DNA from: Micrasema longulum
Taxonomy: Eukaryota > Arthropoda > Insecta > Trichoptera > Brachycentridae
DNA: 64,000 nucleotides
Direction of reading: 5' to 3'
Assembly (NCBI GenBank): GCA_022494885.1
Contig: JAGVSM010003768.1
Coordinates: 105,410 to 169,409, forward strand
The notes beneath the pieces were generated by a model. The model was given only the letters and a program-made list of their open reading frames with translations. It was not told the origin of the DNA and searched no databases. The position numbers were made by a program, and so were the translations under genes. Below, in pieces: positions 1 through 11,575 of this stretch (the stretch's first letter is position 1; each line of letters opens with the position of its first letter).

Positions 1-129
1 TAATACGATGCTTAAAAATATTTGGCTTAGTTTGATAATCTATTAACAAATACTTTTATTTTTAAAAACCACCGAACTTCCGCATTGAGTAATGTATATT
101 TCTAATTGTGATATTTTATTTATTTTCAG

Positions 130-325
130 AGCCATCATGGCGTTTTTAACAAACATTTTAGTCGTTTCGACTCAATTTTCATTATACCAAGACCTCAGCA
201 TTATTGGATTATATCCTACAGCATCTTTATCACCAATTTCATCAATATTATTAGATAAACTTACATCGGATAAGCAATCATCAATATTATCGGATAACAT
301 CCAGATTGACTTTTCATCAAACAAG
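130..325 (+). CDS. Exon A: upstream overlapping reading frame (putative uORF) in the leader of gene 1
   Basis: A pyrimidine-rich stretch ending in ttttcag precedes position 130, and a consensus donor gtaagc follows position 325. A start codon at 137-139 has A at -3 and G at +4, a strong context. It opens 63 codons that end exactly at the donor in phase 0. Spliced to exon B at 2243 the frame continues 26 codons and stops at 2321-2323, giving an 89-residue Ser/Ile/Leu-rich product. It overlaps the start codon of the main frame (2262) in a different frame. This layout is known from the regulatory second upstream ORF of ATF4 messages in animals. The peptide has no motif I recognise, which fits a regulatory rather than a functional protein. 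Alternatively it is a true N-terminal coding exon of another isoform. Splicing is inferred from signals only. Confidence 0.45.
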
Positions 326-556
326 GTAAGCAAAAAATCATATTGAATTAAATTAAATTAGGAATTAATTTCTTTAATTTCCCATTAAAATAAAGACTTG
401 GGCAATAATAAATCATCATTCAAACATAATTTAAAAATATATTTATGTTTTATTGAAACATGTAATAACTTAAATTACATTTTTGTATTTATAAATTTAT
501 ATAAACCACTTAAGTTTTGAGTAATAGAACTTATGAGCTATAAGCTATAAGTAGGG

Positions 557-1090
557 ATGACACTGATATCCAGTAACTATTCGGTATTCGGCCTAATTTT
601 ACTATCTGACCGGATACCAGCTCAGTACCTGGCGGATACCTAATATTAATTTAACAAGAAAAATTTCATGAAATCAACTCCCCCAGTAAATAGATTTATT
701 GATATTGATTGTGTTTGAGAAAAAGGAAGCAACCCTTATTATTTGAAAAACTGACTTTTTTTTTTGTTTAGTATACACCCTAGAGAAAGAATTTAAGCTG
801 CAAAAAAATGTTCATCAAAAATTACTTTTTAATTTCAAATACATATTATTTGTGTGAAAAAACCCAAAGCCATTATAATTATTAAATTAATAAATCATAT
901 TGAAATGCAACTCTTTGATAAAAACGTGAAAAAAATATATAAATATTTTAACCGCTTTTTATTTTATGGACATTAAATTTTTTGTTTTTAAATAGTCGAT
1001 CTATCATAGATGAAAAATTTGAGTACCAGGGTGTTTTTGTCATTTTATTAGACAATGAGCCAGATATCTGGCCACTCTTCGTTTTATCAC
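557..1090 (+). repeat. Dispersed repeat, copy 1 (inverted copy at 27540-28150)
   Basis: This stretch aligns by eye with the reverse complement of 27540-28150. Shared blocks include the GGATACC/GGATATCC-rich end, tttcatgaaatcaac near 664, the aagcaaccctta/aagtaaccctaa block, and ttttattttatggacattaaa near 960. Ends rich in GGTATCC words are typical of non-autonomous insect hAT-like elements; the class is inference. No open frame survives. Confidence 0.6.
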
Positions 1091-1689
1091 TAGTTATAAG
1101 TTCTGATGAGAAGCAGTAACCTCGAAATCGTAAACATATAACTCAACTAAAGTTGTTCATACATATTTATAAATAATGAAGTGTAAAATGTTATATCACC
1201 GAGTAAAAATTAATTTATATATTACAAATATCCCCAAAATGAAAACCTTTAAAAAGTTGTTTAAATACATACCTACGTTTAATAATCCATGTAAAGCTAT
1301 GTAATAAAAGCATGGTATGTTTCAACTATAAATTATTCTGTTAGTAAATAATCTAGAGTTTAGCCTATAGGCAGATTCAGAGCTGGACTTACTATAGGTT
1401 CAGTTGTCACAAAGAATCAAAGAGCAGAATAATATGCTCATATTCATTTACAAATTTGTACTCCCGTCCCTTTTCAGTAAGTGTCGGGGCGCTAGATCCC
1501 GTTAGGTGCGGAGCTGGACAGATTAAAAAATAAGTACTTGAAGTTATCACTCACAAAAACAGAGCTATAAAAATGCCTAAAATGTGTTATTATTAGAAAC
1601 TAAGAATGCAATTCATGGCAATTTTACCGAATATATATATTATTTTCTGTGGCCTTATGCTGTAACTAATTTGTTTTGTAAATTCATTT

Positions 1690-1740
1690 GTATCGTATGA
1701 GAAGGAACGAGAGCGAAATGTGGTTTTGATTGCGTTAGAA
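1690..1740 (+). repeat. Short repeat shared with 61325-61375 (inverted)
   Basis: The block acgagagcgaaatg-tggttttgattgcgttagaa matches the reverse complement of sequence at 61325-61375 with few differences. It is probably the end of a shared mobile element whose borders I cannot define. Confidence 0.4.
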
Positions 1741-1879
1741 TGAGACGTATATATGACGAATGAACGAACTTACGCCTGAATAAGCCTGCTGTCAAAGAGA
1801 GAGCTGATATGAGCACCTTACATGATAATCAAGTGGCAACTTACCTCACCAATTAAATTATCTAGTAGTAATTTAATTG

Positions 1880-2130
1880 TCACTAAGCGAAGGCAATATG
1901 TTTGGATGGGCCACACGGATGCCTCCTGAGAGCCTTAACTGCGCTTGCCTATTTTGGGAGGCATCAGGTTCTCATAATGTCTTTCTCCACTGCTGACAGT
2001 TCGTTAGCAATTCATGCGTCAACTGTATTATGCAAACCCGACCTCTAAGATCGTACATGAGTTGGCTGTTGACAAAAGTCTGGAGGCTGTTTGTGGGCAC
2101 AATATACCCTCTTACTAAGGAGCGGACATG
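1880..2130. other. Unassigned moderately GC-rich stretch
   Basis: A richer stretch just upstream of exon B holds an inverted pair gatgcctcc (about 1918) and ggaggcatc (about 1958). No open frame with sensible content is present. It may be a remnant of a mobile element or a conserved intronic element. Confidence 0.25.
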
Positions 2131-2242
2131 GAACGATAATGAATCATAGTATCTTACTTTGTGGTTAATAAATATATTGTGATGCTATCAGAAAATATTT
2201 CAATCATGATTTTTGAAAATAAAAGAGTTTCATGAATTCCAG

Positions 2243-2323
2243 GGTTTAACCGAGAGCTGCAATGAGTTTCTCAGATTTAAAATGGACCGCCAAGGCGGAG
2301 CCATTTTCCCCATTCTCAACTGA
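2243..2323 (+). promoter_or_regulatory. End of the putative upstream ORF, overlapping the gene 1 start codon
   Basis: Exon B begins after the acceptor aattccag (AG at 2241-2242). Read in phase 0 from exon A it gives 26 codons and stops with TGA at 2321. The overlap with the main frame starting at 2262 is 62 nt. Ribosomes that translate this frame would pass the main start codon, so under normal conditions it should repress the main product. That is the arrangement established for ATF4 control by eIF2 phosphorylation. The regulatory role here is inference. Confidence 0.4.
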
Positions 2324-2364
2324 AGACAACTGGCTAATCGATGATGACTTGGCACTTAATAAAG
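2262..2364 (+). CDS. Gene 1 exon B: first coding exon, N-terminus of ATF4/ATFC-like transcription factor (tentative)
   Basis: Start codon at 2262 (G at -3), 34 codons, then a donor gtgagg after 2364, leaving phase 1. The peptide begins MSFSDLKWTAKAEPFSPF and continues with an acidic, Trp-containing part (EDNWLIDDD). The Trp near the start and the AEPFSPF block followed by acidic residues resemble the transactivation start of insect ATF4 proteins (cryptocephal; called ATFC in silk moth), as far as I recall the family. The start is chosen because the other two frames across this exon hit stops, and because exon C joins in matching phase. The 15.2-kb intron that follows is full of transposable elements. 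A product without the bZIP domain could not bind DNA; that domain is not in the exons seen. Confidence 0.55.
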
Positions 2365-3782
2365 GTGAGGCCTTTTTACCTTTTTTTATTATTATTAATT
2401 TACTAGTTTCTCTGTATATGTTGTTGCGAAAATTTACAAAGGATGATCTAGAATCTAAATGAAATATTAATAAGTTTGTGAGCTCTGTAAAAGCCTAGAC
2501 TTTCTTATTCTCAACAGCTTCATCTCTGCTGAAAAAATATCCAATATTTATAAAAGGCTAAACAATTTATCGTACATTGTTTGTGAGAATGTTGAATTGA
2601 TTTCCCCGTAAAAAATATGAATGAAATAGTTATAGATGTATGCTATTTATTATTATTTTACAACGCCATCTATCGAAAAAATATGGTTTTAAATTATTAT
2701 TAAATGAATTCTGCAATAAATTACTTATAGCAATTATTGAATATTATTGACACAAACCTTTTAACTTTTATTATGTAGGTATTTGAAATATTTGTTTTTC
2801 GGAAATATAACATTGATTCGAACAAATGTTTCACTCTAATTGTAAAATGTGTATTTATTCAGTGCCAAACAATAGCATTTAATCTAAGTTAAATATATAT
2901 TTTTTAATATGAACCTAGTGGACATAAACAGGTTTTTTAAAAATGCTTTTCATTTTATGTAGAAATTTAAAAACATTTTAAATACCTAACTAATATCTTA
3001 TTTTTTACTCCCTTTGTACCTAACTGTGACATTTTGATACAGAGCACCAATAAAATTTTTTGGTTTAGTTTTACTTATTCATTTATCGACCATCGAGCGC
3101 TATCACCTGAGCGGGAATCAGCAAGTATCTATTTAAGATATATTTAATGCTTGCTTGAATCTTGACGCAGACTAAACCAAGAGGTTTGATGCTTTGTATC
3201 ATAATTATTAACTATGGAGTTTTATCTAGACATATGAATGAATCTATCAGAGTACGCATAATCCATTGAAATCTATTGCCAAAAACATGTATGTAGATAA
3301 AGAAATTGTTATATTGTTAATAAAATACTACTATTGTTTCTCCCTGCAGAAAACATTAATAAATTTGATTTCTTATCAAATAATATAATGATATAACTCA
3401 AATATTAGGGTGAATATCCTCGATATAATGTTGGTCTCAGAATAACTTTTTTTTAAATGTATGGATAACTTTTTGCTCTGTGTTAATATTTATTGAAGTA
3501 AAATCAAACAAGAGTTCGTATTTGTTCTGGATATCAAATACATATTAGCATTATATACAGACATATGTACACATTTCATATTGACCTACCTACTACCAAT
3601 AAAGTAGCTAACTGCTTTGATTCGATCACGCCAAGTGTGCATGACAGAAGTCTGTTCTATTTATATTACATAATTTTGTACAAGTTTTTTTTTGTTAAAT
3701 CCACTTGTGCAATTGGGACACTACTTTATTTTACTCAAAATCTTTATTTTACTCGAAGCATTTTGCTATTCTTTATTTATTA

Positions 3783-3870
3783 AAAATTCCAGTACAAAAA
3801 TATATGCACTTTGGCAAGCTTATTGCAAAAATAAATAAATTACAGCCAACCAAAAAAAAAAATATATACG
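3783..3870 (+). repeat. Dispersed repeat R1, copy 1
   Basis: Shared with 31235-31355 and 39035-39150: a word like ggtacaaaaaataa, then actttggcaaacttattgc, then a block ending ccagccaacc followed by an A-rich stretch. All three copies are in the same orientation. No coding content. Confidence 0.6.
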
Positions 3871-4379
3871 TATTTGGGATCTAAATTCTATTACTGAGAA
3901 GCATAACTCCGTATGTCTGTTTTTTTGGATTTTCAGGTTTATTGTACTAAATGTCCATTCTTTCGATCCTTAAAACAGAATTTTATTTTTCAAATCTACT
4001 GATTCTTTTTTAAAATTGTACTACACTGTAAGTAAAATATTGGTCACAATGTATTTTAATGTAAGTGAAATACAGTAAAATGTCTCCAGACATAAAATTT
4101 AATTTTATTGTATTCTGCCACATATATCTACATTAATTTTATTATATGTCCGGACTTCAGTGTTCTGCCACATAGTCTTCTTGCACCTGAGGTGTTGAGG
4201 GTAGGAGAACTCTATTCGAATGCAAGGGAATAACACCGAACCGCATTCGCGTGAAGTAAATAAAAACAAAACAAGATGTATGGAAATTTAAGTGTAGAAT
4301 AAAATTTGCAAAAAAAATACAAATGAAGAAAAATCAATACTTTTGAAAACTATTATAAAGAAGGTAGTATATTGCTTCG

Positions 4380-4770
4380 TCAGTTGATTCGATTCTTTTG
4401 TTGTGCCATCGACATCGTCAAAACACTGGTGTCAGCTATCAAAAGGATACAAGAATTTACCATTTGGTCATAATAAGCATCAGTCACAATACAAACATTT
4501 ATGTCTTGTTCGTTGAAGAATTTCAGAGTGAAAATATGCCAAGGGAGTGGTTATATCGCAGAATCTTATACAAACATTTATATTTTTCATTTTGTTTTCC
4601 AAGCAATGACACATGCAATAGGTAATAAGTATACATTGATATTGAAACAGGAGATGGATCCCGAAGAACATCAAAGGGTTGGAGATTAACGATAAAGAGG
4701 AAAGCAAGAAATCTGTTCGAAATAACTTAAAATTAATGTTGGACATGCAGTAGTGTTTAGCTACTACCCC
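4380..4770. other. Stretch with overlapping short open frames, nature unknown
   Basis: Three open frames of 62 to 88 codons overlap here on both strands (75 codons plus from 4398, 62 plus from 4501, 88 minus to 4746). None has a recognisable motif or splice-flanked borders. It may be a worn mobile-element gene. I do not call a gene. Confidence 0.2.
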
Positions 4771-5131
4771 ACTGACAAATACTTAGTATTTTTATTTGAT
4801 AAACCGCATAATGACACGTTTGACAATTCTTACTGTTCTTCTTTTTACATTTAATTTAATTCTTCTCACATTTTCTTACTGACGTTAATAACAGAAATAA
4901 TAATTTTATCAGTTAACAAAGTCCTTTTAATTTCCCGGTGTACGGTTACAAAATAATGCTGTTATACAAACGGTCATTTGATAACACAAAATTTTCAAAA
5001 ATGGCTTTGAAAAAAAACACTAGGCAGCAGCTAAATCTGCTAAATGGAATCCCCTCAAGTCAACAAACGAGGGTGACCAAATCCAAAAAGCAAGAATATG
5101 ACTTTCACACTGTGGATGTCTTATATTACAA

Positions 5132-6265
5132 TCAAAAAGTATTTACCAAACAAAAAAACAAACAAACCATCACGCCGTTTCTCCGTAAGGGTAGGCAGAG
5201 AGGATAGAACGCCACAACACTATCTTTGCATACAGATCTCGCTTCCTCTACATTCATACATCTTCTCATGCACGCGCGCCAATTATTCCGACTTTTGACA
5301 TGTCCATCTTTAAGTATTTGTTGGATTTGGTCATGCCATGTCTTTCTCGGTCTTCCTCTATTTCTGCATCCATCAACATTCGCATTGTAAATATTCTTAG
5401 CTGTTCTCTTGCTATCCATTCGTTCTACATGTCCAAACCAGCGCAGAGCTCCTTTCTTGATTTTGTCGATAATGCTTGTCTCAGCCTTACATAATATACG
5501 GATCTCAACATTTGTGCATCTATCGTACATAGTTTTACCACACATTCGCCTGAGAGATCGCATTTCGACAGCATTCAGCCTACTTTCATCCCTGTTTTTC
5601 CAAGTCCATACTTCGCTCCCATACATCAGGGATGGGACCAGGACTCCGTTGTGAACTGCCAATTTTGCCTCTTGTGACAAGCATTTATTTGCCAAGGTCG
5701 ATTTAAGTGCACCGTTCACTCTGTTCCCGGCACTCACCCTCCTTTCAATATCTTTCTCAGTCATTCCATCCCTAGTGAACATACTTCCCAGATACACAAA
5801 TTCCTCTACTTGTTTTAGTATAACTCCATTCACAGTGATTTCACATTTAGTCATACTTAAATTTCTTTCAAAAACCATCACATTCGATTTATCGACATTC
5901 ATCAGCAAATCGCTTCTCCTTTCAATATCTTTCTCAGTTATTCCATCCCCAGTGAACATACTTCCCAGATACACAAATTCCGCTACTTGTTTTAGTATAA
6001 CTCCATTCACAGTGATTTCACATTAAGTCATACTTTAATTTCTTTCAAAAACCATCACATTCGATTTATTGACATTCATCAGCAAATCGCTTCTCTTGCA
6101 TACATCGTAGACCTTTGTTACCAAGAATTGGAGTTCCTCTTTGTTATTAGCAAGGAGTACAGCATTGTCAGCATACAAAAGACAATTGACTTTTAAATCA
6201 CCCATTTTTGCTCCCATTCTTAAGCCTTTCAGTTCTTTCATGCAGTTATCGATATACACGTATTA
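5132..6265 (-). mobile_element. RTE-like non-LTR retrotransposon, reverse-transcriptase C-terminal part, broken
   Basis: The minus strand encodes the C-terminal half of a LINE polymerase. Upstream (6035-6259) it reads NCLLYADNAVLLANN, carrying the catalytic YAD(D/N) box and then DLLMNVNKSNVMVFERN. The next frame (5132-6010) has FVYLGSMFTRDG, MYGSEVWTWK, ALRWFGHVERM and RPRKTWHDQIQQILKDG, the usual order of polymerase thumb and tail in this group. A 177-bp direct duplication interrupts the middle: the motif VILKQV-EFVYLGSMFT occurs twice. A stop near 6026 separates the two frames. The YADN form of the catalytic box and the stop make it inactive. The 5' half is missing. Related fragments lie at 13195, 19778 and 26700. 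The family name RTE is from recall; other LINE clades are possible. Confidence 0.8.
5741..6094 (-). repeat. 177-bp in-frame tandem duplication inside the LINE
   Basis: The word cctttcaatatctttctcag begins at 5741 and again at 5918, a period of 177 bp (59 codons). The two units run on almost identically to about 6094. The frame is kept through the junction, so the polymerase motif FVYLGSMFT is doubled. Confidence 0.85.
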
Positions 6266-6366
6266 CCAATACCACATAATATTGTCAATACAAGTATACA
6301 AGTATTTACCAATACCACATAATATTGTCAATTTTTAAAAAATCTTTTCTGACAACATATGAGAGA

Positions 6367-7187
6367 GTTAAACGCAAAACCGCCACTGTGTATGATAACT
6401 GTTTTTGGGAAGACCAACTAAACCAGCAGCAAAACGACTATTTCTTTTAAGTTCAATATGCAACTTGCGCGTGGTATAGCAGGACTATTCATTTTAAGTT
6501 GAATGTGTACACTGAACTTAAGGCTGTAGTCTGGTAAAACGAATGCAAAATTAGGAAATCATACGATTTTGCCATTTTCAAACAAATGTTTTTTTTCATT
6601 CGCGCAATAATAAAAAAAAAACAACAAATGAATAAGATAAAAACAATATTTTTTTCAGGTATTTCTGTTAAAAAATATACTCAAAAGTTTTATGTAACTA
6701 AAATATAATTACTTTTAGACCGGCAGATTACGCCATTTCAAATTTAGACTAAACTTATGTATCTGGGATCTCAATAAAGACTAAGTATTGAACAAACATT
6801 TGTTGTAATAATTTGAAGATAATAAATTAAACATAAAAGTGGCCGTGGCCAAATTTTAATTTTCTGTTTTTGAAAAAAAATTTAAGCATTTTAAATCACA
6901 TATATTTTTGTGACATTTTCCTTTATTTCTTACTTAAAATTATGCCTTCGGTAATACTTAAAGATTTTTTTTTATTGAAATACTTTAGTTGAAACCTTTT
7001 TTTATAGAATTGTATTTTTTTTTTTTATCAAAAAAAGATAATTCTGGTTATAATATTTAATTTAAAACAATATCTTATCGACTTTTTCGTGACCATCAGA
7101 CCAGCCCTTATCGAAAGCGATTAGCTACTGGTTTTGTTGATCTTCCCATAAATAGTGATCATACACAGTGGCGGTTTTGCATTTAAC
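6367..7187. mobile_element. Foldback element F1, about 820 bp
   Basis: The left end (gttaaacgcaaaaccgccac) matches the reverse complement of the right end (7168-7187) with one or two differences. The match goes on inward past tgtatgat-ac and gggaaga-caac for about 60 bp. The middle is AT-rich with no open frame. It is a non-autonomous DNA element; superfamily unknown. Confidence 0.7.
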
Positions 7188-7668
7188 CAGCCTCCTCATA
7201 TTCTGATCCCTAAATGCATAATAGGATCTCAAATAAACCTCCTTTTGATTAGTATAAAGGTTTGTTACTCAAACTCTAGTGGTTTTATTTAAATCGCTGT
7301 CAAAGTTCGATGATTGGATTTTTTGAGACATAATCTCTTCTGCAAAATCATGACATTGGCACTTTCAGCTTTATTCTTCTTAGATACAGAATTATCTGCC
7401 AGTTATAATAATTTAATATGTGTGTTTATTTTAAGTAAGGCAATATGCAAACACGCGTAAAACACTATCTCATTAGTACATTTGTATGTATGCATAACAC
7501 GCCCTGAATATTCACTTAACCCTTTCAGACCTGAATTAATTCCTATAAATATACTAAAAAATAGTTTGTATTCTGTATGTTCTAAAGAAATGATGTATTT
7601 CACATGATTTGTTTTTATTAAACTGATAATAAATCAACAAAGTTTATGAAACATTTCTTATTGTACTT

Positions 7669-8111
7669 GGTTTTTCAGGACCAGACTGCGAAACTTCGAA
7701 GGAACATTCCTCATGCTAAGCTTAAAAAAATCTTAATAAGTTTTTTTTTGCTGACTGATTTTTACAAAATATTTTTTTTTAAATTTCAAAATGGAGTAAG
7801 TCCTTAATTTATCTGACTAGCAGTCCTTCTACAACCGCAACACCTACCCCTCTCCTACCCAGCCGCTTCCCTTGTCCGCGTCTGGTGCGTATCGCTGTGT
7901 TGGTCAAATACGTTTTTTTCTCAATTTTTTTTGAAAGGGAGGGGCAGGGGTTTGCAGAGGGGATGCTACGCTAGGGATAGAAATTAAGGATTTACTACAT
8001 TTTGAGATTATAAAAAAAAAAGATTTTTTGGAAAAAAATTATTCGGATTTCTTTTAAAGCTTACCACGAGGAATGTTCCTCTGAAGTTTTGCGGTCTGTC
8101 CCTGAGAAACC
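7669..8111. mobile_element. Foldback element F2, about 440 bp
   Basis: Left end ggtttttcaggaccagac and right end gtctgtccctgagaaacc are inverted repeats. The arms continue through aggaacattcctc to the aagctt word, about 55 bp per arm. The core is a C-rich block (7840-7880) and a G-rich block (7935-7965) that can also pair partly (cacccctctccta against gggaggggcaggg). No gene inside. Confidence 0.7.
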
Positions 8112-9199
8112 GTGTATACACAATGAATGTTTCTGGGTTATTATGCCGTGTGTTGTTCGTACTATATATCGACATTTCGGATCGCATTACAGCGTCTATC
8201 ATCAGGGTTGATGTAATGTAGTTAGACTCAGAAAATTAGATTTTACTTTATGGATAGTTGAGGATAACTCCGTTAATTTATCATTCTAATGCGGGCTCAG
8301 AACCCAGCTGCCATACTAAAAACAAACTTTAAAGATATACATATTTAGGGATACCAGTAATTAAAAAATAAATTTGCCACTTTTTAATTTAAATTAAATA
8401 AATTTGAAAATTTATGTATATTTTAATGAACACCCGCGTGAAAGAGTTAAGTATCACTCACACATCACACACTGAAAACATAGCATTATTCAAACAAATA
8501 GAAAACCTAACTTAGATATCAGATACATATTTTTTTATGAATGGGTGTGATTAATTTACCACGCATTTTAAACGTTTTTTCCATGCGTGATAATACTCAG
8601 TCCCATTTGTGATTTATTATTTTTCCAATTAATTAATACATAGTTCCTAATTTGTTTTATAAACATGATAAATAATTTTTACATGGACTCACATTGATCT
8701 TTGGACCTTAAATGCGTCAAATGATAGTTGGGAAGTTGCATATTTTATTGGATATTAAAACTTTAGGTCAGAGCTAGTACATGGGACCGATATGTTCATT
8801 TACAATTAAATTCCAACATAAAATGATATATTATGAAACTTTGATTGAATACAGACACAACAAGTGTAGATATAATTAGATCTCGGTTGTAGTGGATAAT
8901 TCACAAACGTTTTTGCTTCTGCCTCTTATTTAATTTGCCGACTTCTTCAAATGTGAATTCAAAAGTAAAAACACTTTTCCACACGTGGAAAGTAAAAACA
9001 ACAATGCAAACATACTAATGAAGACAAATGGCTATTAATGGTGCTACCTTACCTTTATAAAAAAAATATAAAGATCAATGTTTGCGACAGAGATTAAAAT
9101 CCATAAAAAGAATGATATTTATCATATAAAAAATACTAAATAAATTTAATCAAACAGAAATCTACAATACAGTAAGATTTTGACTTTATTTAATTTATA

Positions 9200-9305
9200 T
9201 GGCTTCGCTTCAGAAAACACCCCTTTAAATAAATATTTCATATCAACCATGTCGGGAATCGAACCCGAGACCCCTTGCTTGTAGGCAAATGCGCTGACTA
9301 TGTTT
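9200..9305 (-). mobile_element. SINE family S1, head fragment
   Basis: On the minus strand a tRNA-like head is seen: reverse complement of tcgggaatcgaacccgaga is a B box, preceded by agcgcatttgcctac, and followed by a gatatgaaatatttatttaaa leader into the body. The tail is missing. Confidence 0.65.
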
Positions 9306-9478
9306 TTTACTACATTTTTTTTTACTATGTTTTTCACTATGTCCGCTACCTTAATTATTGTTTCTGTATATTGATTACTGGTTTTTATTTTAAAAAAATC
9401 AAATAGTCTAAGCAACTTTGCATAAATTATAATTTAATGTATATAATATGATAATAAATAAATCACCCCACGAAGCTG

Positions 9479-9655
9479 ACAATTTTTATTTAAAAAGGTG
9501 TTTTCACACCAGAATATTTCACAGCTGGACTGGTACCTGATGCTTAAGACTGATATCTTATCTTCATGTAACAAAAAATCAAGAAACGCTGCGATTGGTG
9601 TAACAATGCAGTGCCCTATGCACCATTAGGTGCGGAAAGGGAATGATGATGATAA
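9479..9655 (+). mobile_element. SINE family S1, body and tail fragment
   Basis: Contains the S1 body (aggtgttttcacac, ctggactggtacctga, tatcttcatgtaac) and tail (gcagtgccctatgcaccatt then aggtgcggaaagggaatgatgatg). It points opposite to the head at 9200-9305, so these are two partial copies or a rearranged one. Confidence 0.7.
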
Positions 9656-10899
9656 ATTTATATGGAATTTTATAAATACCCACGTGTGAATTTTATAAAT
9701 ATTATTGAAATTAAAACTGATCACTAAAACTATTACTGTGTATTATATTTTTTTATAAAAGGGATGATTCCACAAAATCCGCAGCTTGTAGTTTTGATAA
9801 ATTATTGACAGTGCTTATTTATTATTCTTTTACTATTAATATTTCAAGTGTACAATGAATTGTCTACGAGCTATTGTTTCTCAACTCGGCAATAAATTAT
9901 TGTTCTTGACACTCGCCGAGTATCTATCTCGCTGTATGTTCTAGAAGTGATTGCAAGGTTCTTGGACCAAATAATAGTGCGTGTCGCGACCCCGAGATAA
10001 ACTGTTGACACACCCAGAAAATATGAAACACCGAAACTAAAATAACTTCTACCGCTTATCAAAGGCTTTTAGAGAAATCGTTTACAGGTTTTCAGTTGCA
10101 TTAGCAATAATATACAATACTACGATTCCATAGAATTCACCAAATTTCTTCTATTCTTTATGGTTCGTTCCTTGTTTTCTTTGAAATAATATACAGGTTG
10201 TTTGGCAGAGAGTGGAACAAAAAATAGGTGGATACAGGGGGCCATTTGGAAAAAAAAATGTAGTGGCCCGTCTCTAAATGTCACCAATTTATTACTATGA
10301 TTTTTTTTCATGTTTTTGTGGTCATTTTCCCAGATTTTGGTTTTGTGCCTTTAATAAAAATTATTCTAAGGCTTGTATCGGCTCCAAATAAGTTTTGTTT
10401 GCCTTTTGCCATTTCTTACATCTATTATTCATGTTAAGTAAATAAGCTGAAACCTTTATAAAATTTATTATATGTTTGTTTGTTTGCCCGTTACTAATAT
10501 TTTGAATTTGCCTTCATAGACAAATTTGAACATTAAAAAAAAAAACTCGAGTCACTCATTAGTTTACCAATGGTTACGGGAGGTGTGATAATGCAGTTTT
10601 TAAATTGTTTCTGGCTGAATATTCGACAAAACAGTTATTGTTTATTCTTGGCATTTAGTCTTGGAATCGTAAAAAATCTATTTATGCCTTAACACGAACA
10701 TTTGAGGCCTGTTAAATACAAAAAAATAGTATACTTAGAGTGCCTTTTGTGTTATTGGAAGCGCAAGGAAACAAACATCTTTAAAGCACGTTTCAGCACC
10801 TAAAAATGTTTTTCAGCTCTCTTTATTTGTTTGAAATACTAGTTTTATATAATGAACATTATATGCATCTAATTGTACTATTAAATATATTGATTTATT

Positions 10900-11475
10900 A
10901 TCGATGTAAAACATTTTTTTATCTCTCATTGAATACATTTTTGTTATTTTCTTAGGTTAAATTTTTCTTTTATTTCTTTCATATTTCATTTACGTTTTTT
11001 AGATCTTAATTTTAATGGGTAATTTTAATTTTCTTATTATTTTTATTTTTTCTGTAGATATGAATTGAAATTTTCGATTTACTGTGTTTTATGTTTTATC
11101 TTGTTTTGATTAAATTTATGAGCACACACTATTTATATGTGTGTTTAATTTTTTTCTTATATTTAAAATATATTCTAGTAAATTGCTATTTTTTAATTTT
11201 AATTGTATTATTTTACTCTATTTTCTTACTTAAAAAAAAAAATTCTTTAAACTATTTTTATCTGTTCATTATTTTATACGCATACAGTATTAAATCTGTG
11301 CAATTTTTATTTGATTATTAATTAAAACTAATGTCTGAGCACCCGATGACAAACTATTATTGAATAGTTTATCGGGACAAAATATATTTTAATACTTTGT
11401 TTTCTTTATAATGTATTCATATTGTATGAATGTGTGTGTTATATTGAATAAAGACTATGAAAAAAAAAAAAAAAT
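10900..11475 (+). mobile_element. Retroelement 3' end R3 with terminal hairpin and poly(A)
   Basis: A T-rich stretch shared with the reverse complement of 62350-62740, including gatcttaattttaatgggta near 11000. It ends with tctgagcacccgatgacaaac, a short stem-loop (cccgat...aactatt / aatagtttatcggg, 11341-11376), aataaa and a 14-base A run at 11460. That is the end of an insertion copied from RNA. The 76-codon open frame inside is Phe/Leu/Tyr-rich translation of T-rich DNA and not a protein. Confidence 0.6.
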
Positions 11476-11533
11476 TGTACGAAACTGGTTGGTGTATTAA
11501 TTTGAATTAATGACTATGCAATTTAATACATTA

Positions 11534-11575
11534 CAATTCAACAATAACAATTCAACAATAACAATTCAACAATAA
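11534..11575. repeat. 14-bp tandem repeat, three units
   Basis: The unit caattcaacaataa occurs three times without change, followed by a degenerate aacaataac continuation. Confidence 0.85.

Noticed and set aside
11091..11321. 76-codon hydrophobic frame
   Set aside because: Translation of a T-rich retroelement end; the Phe/Leu/Tyr excess follows from base composition.
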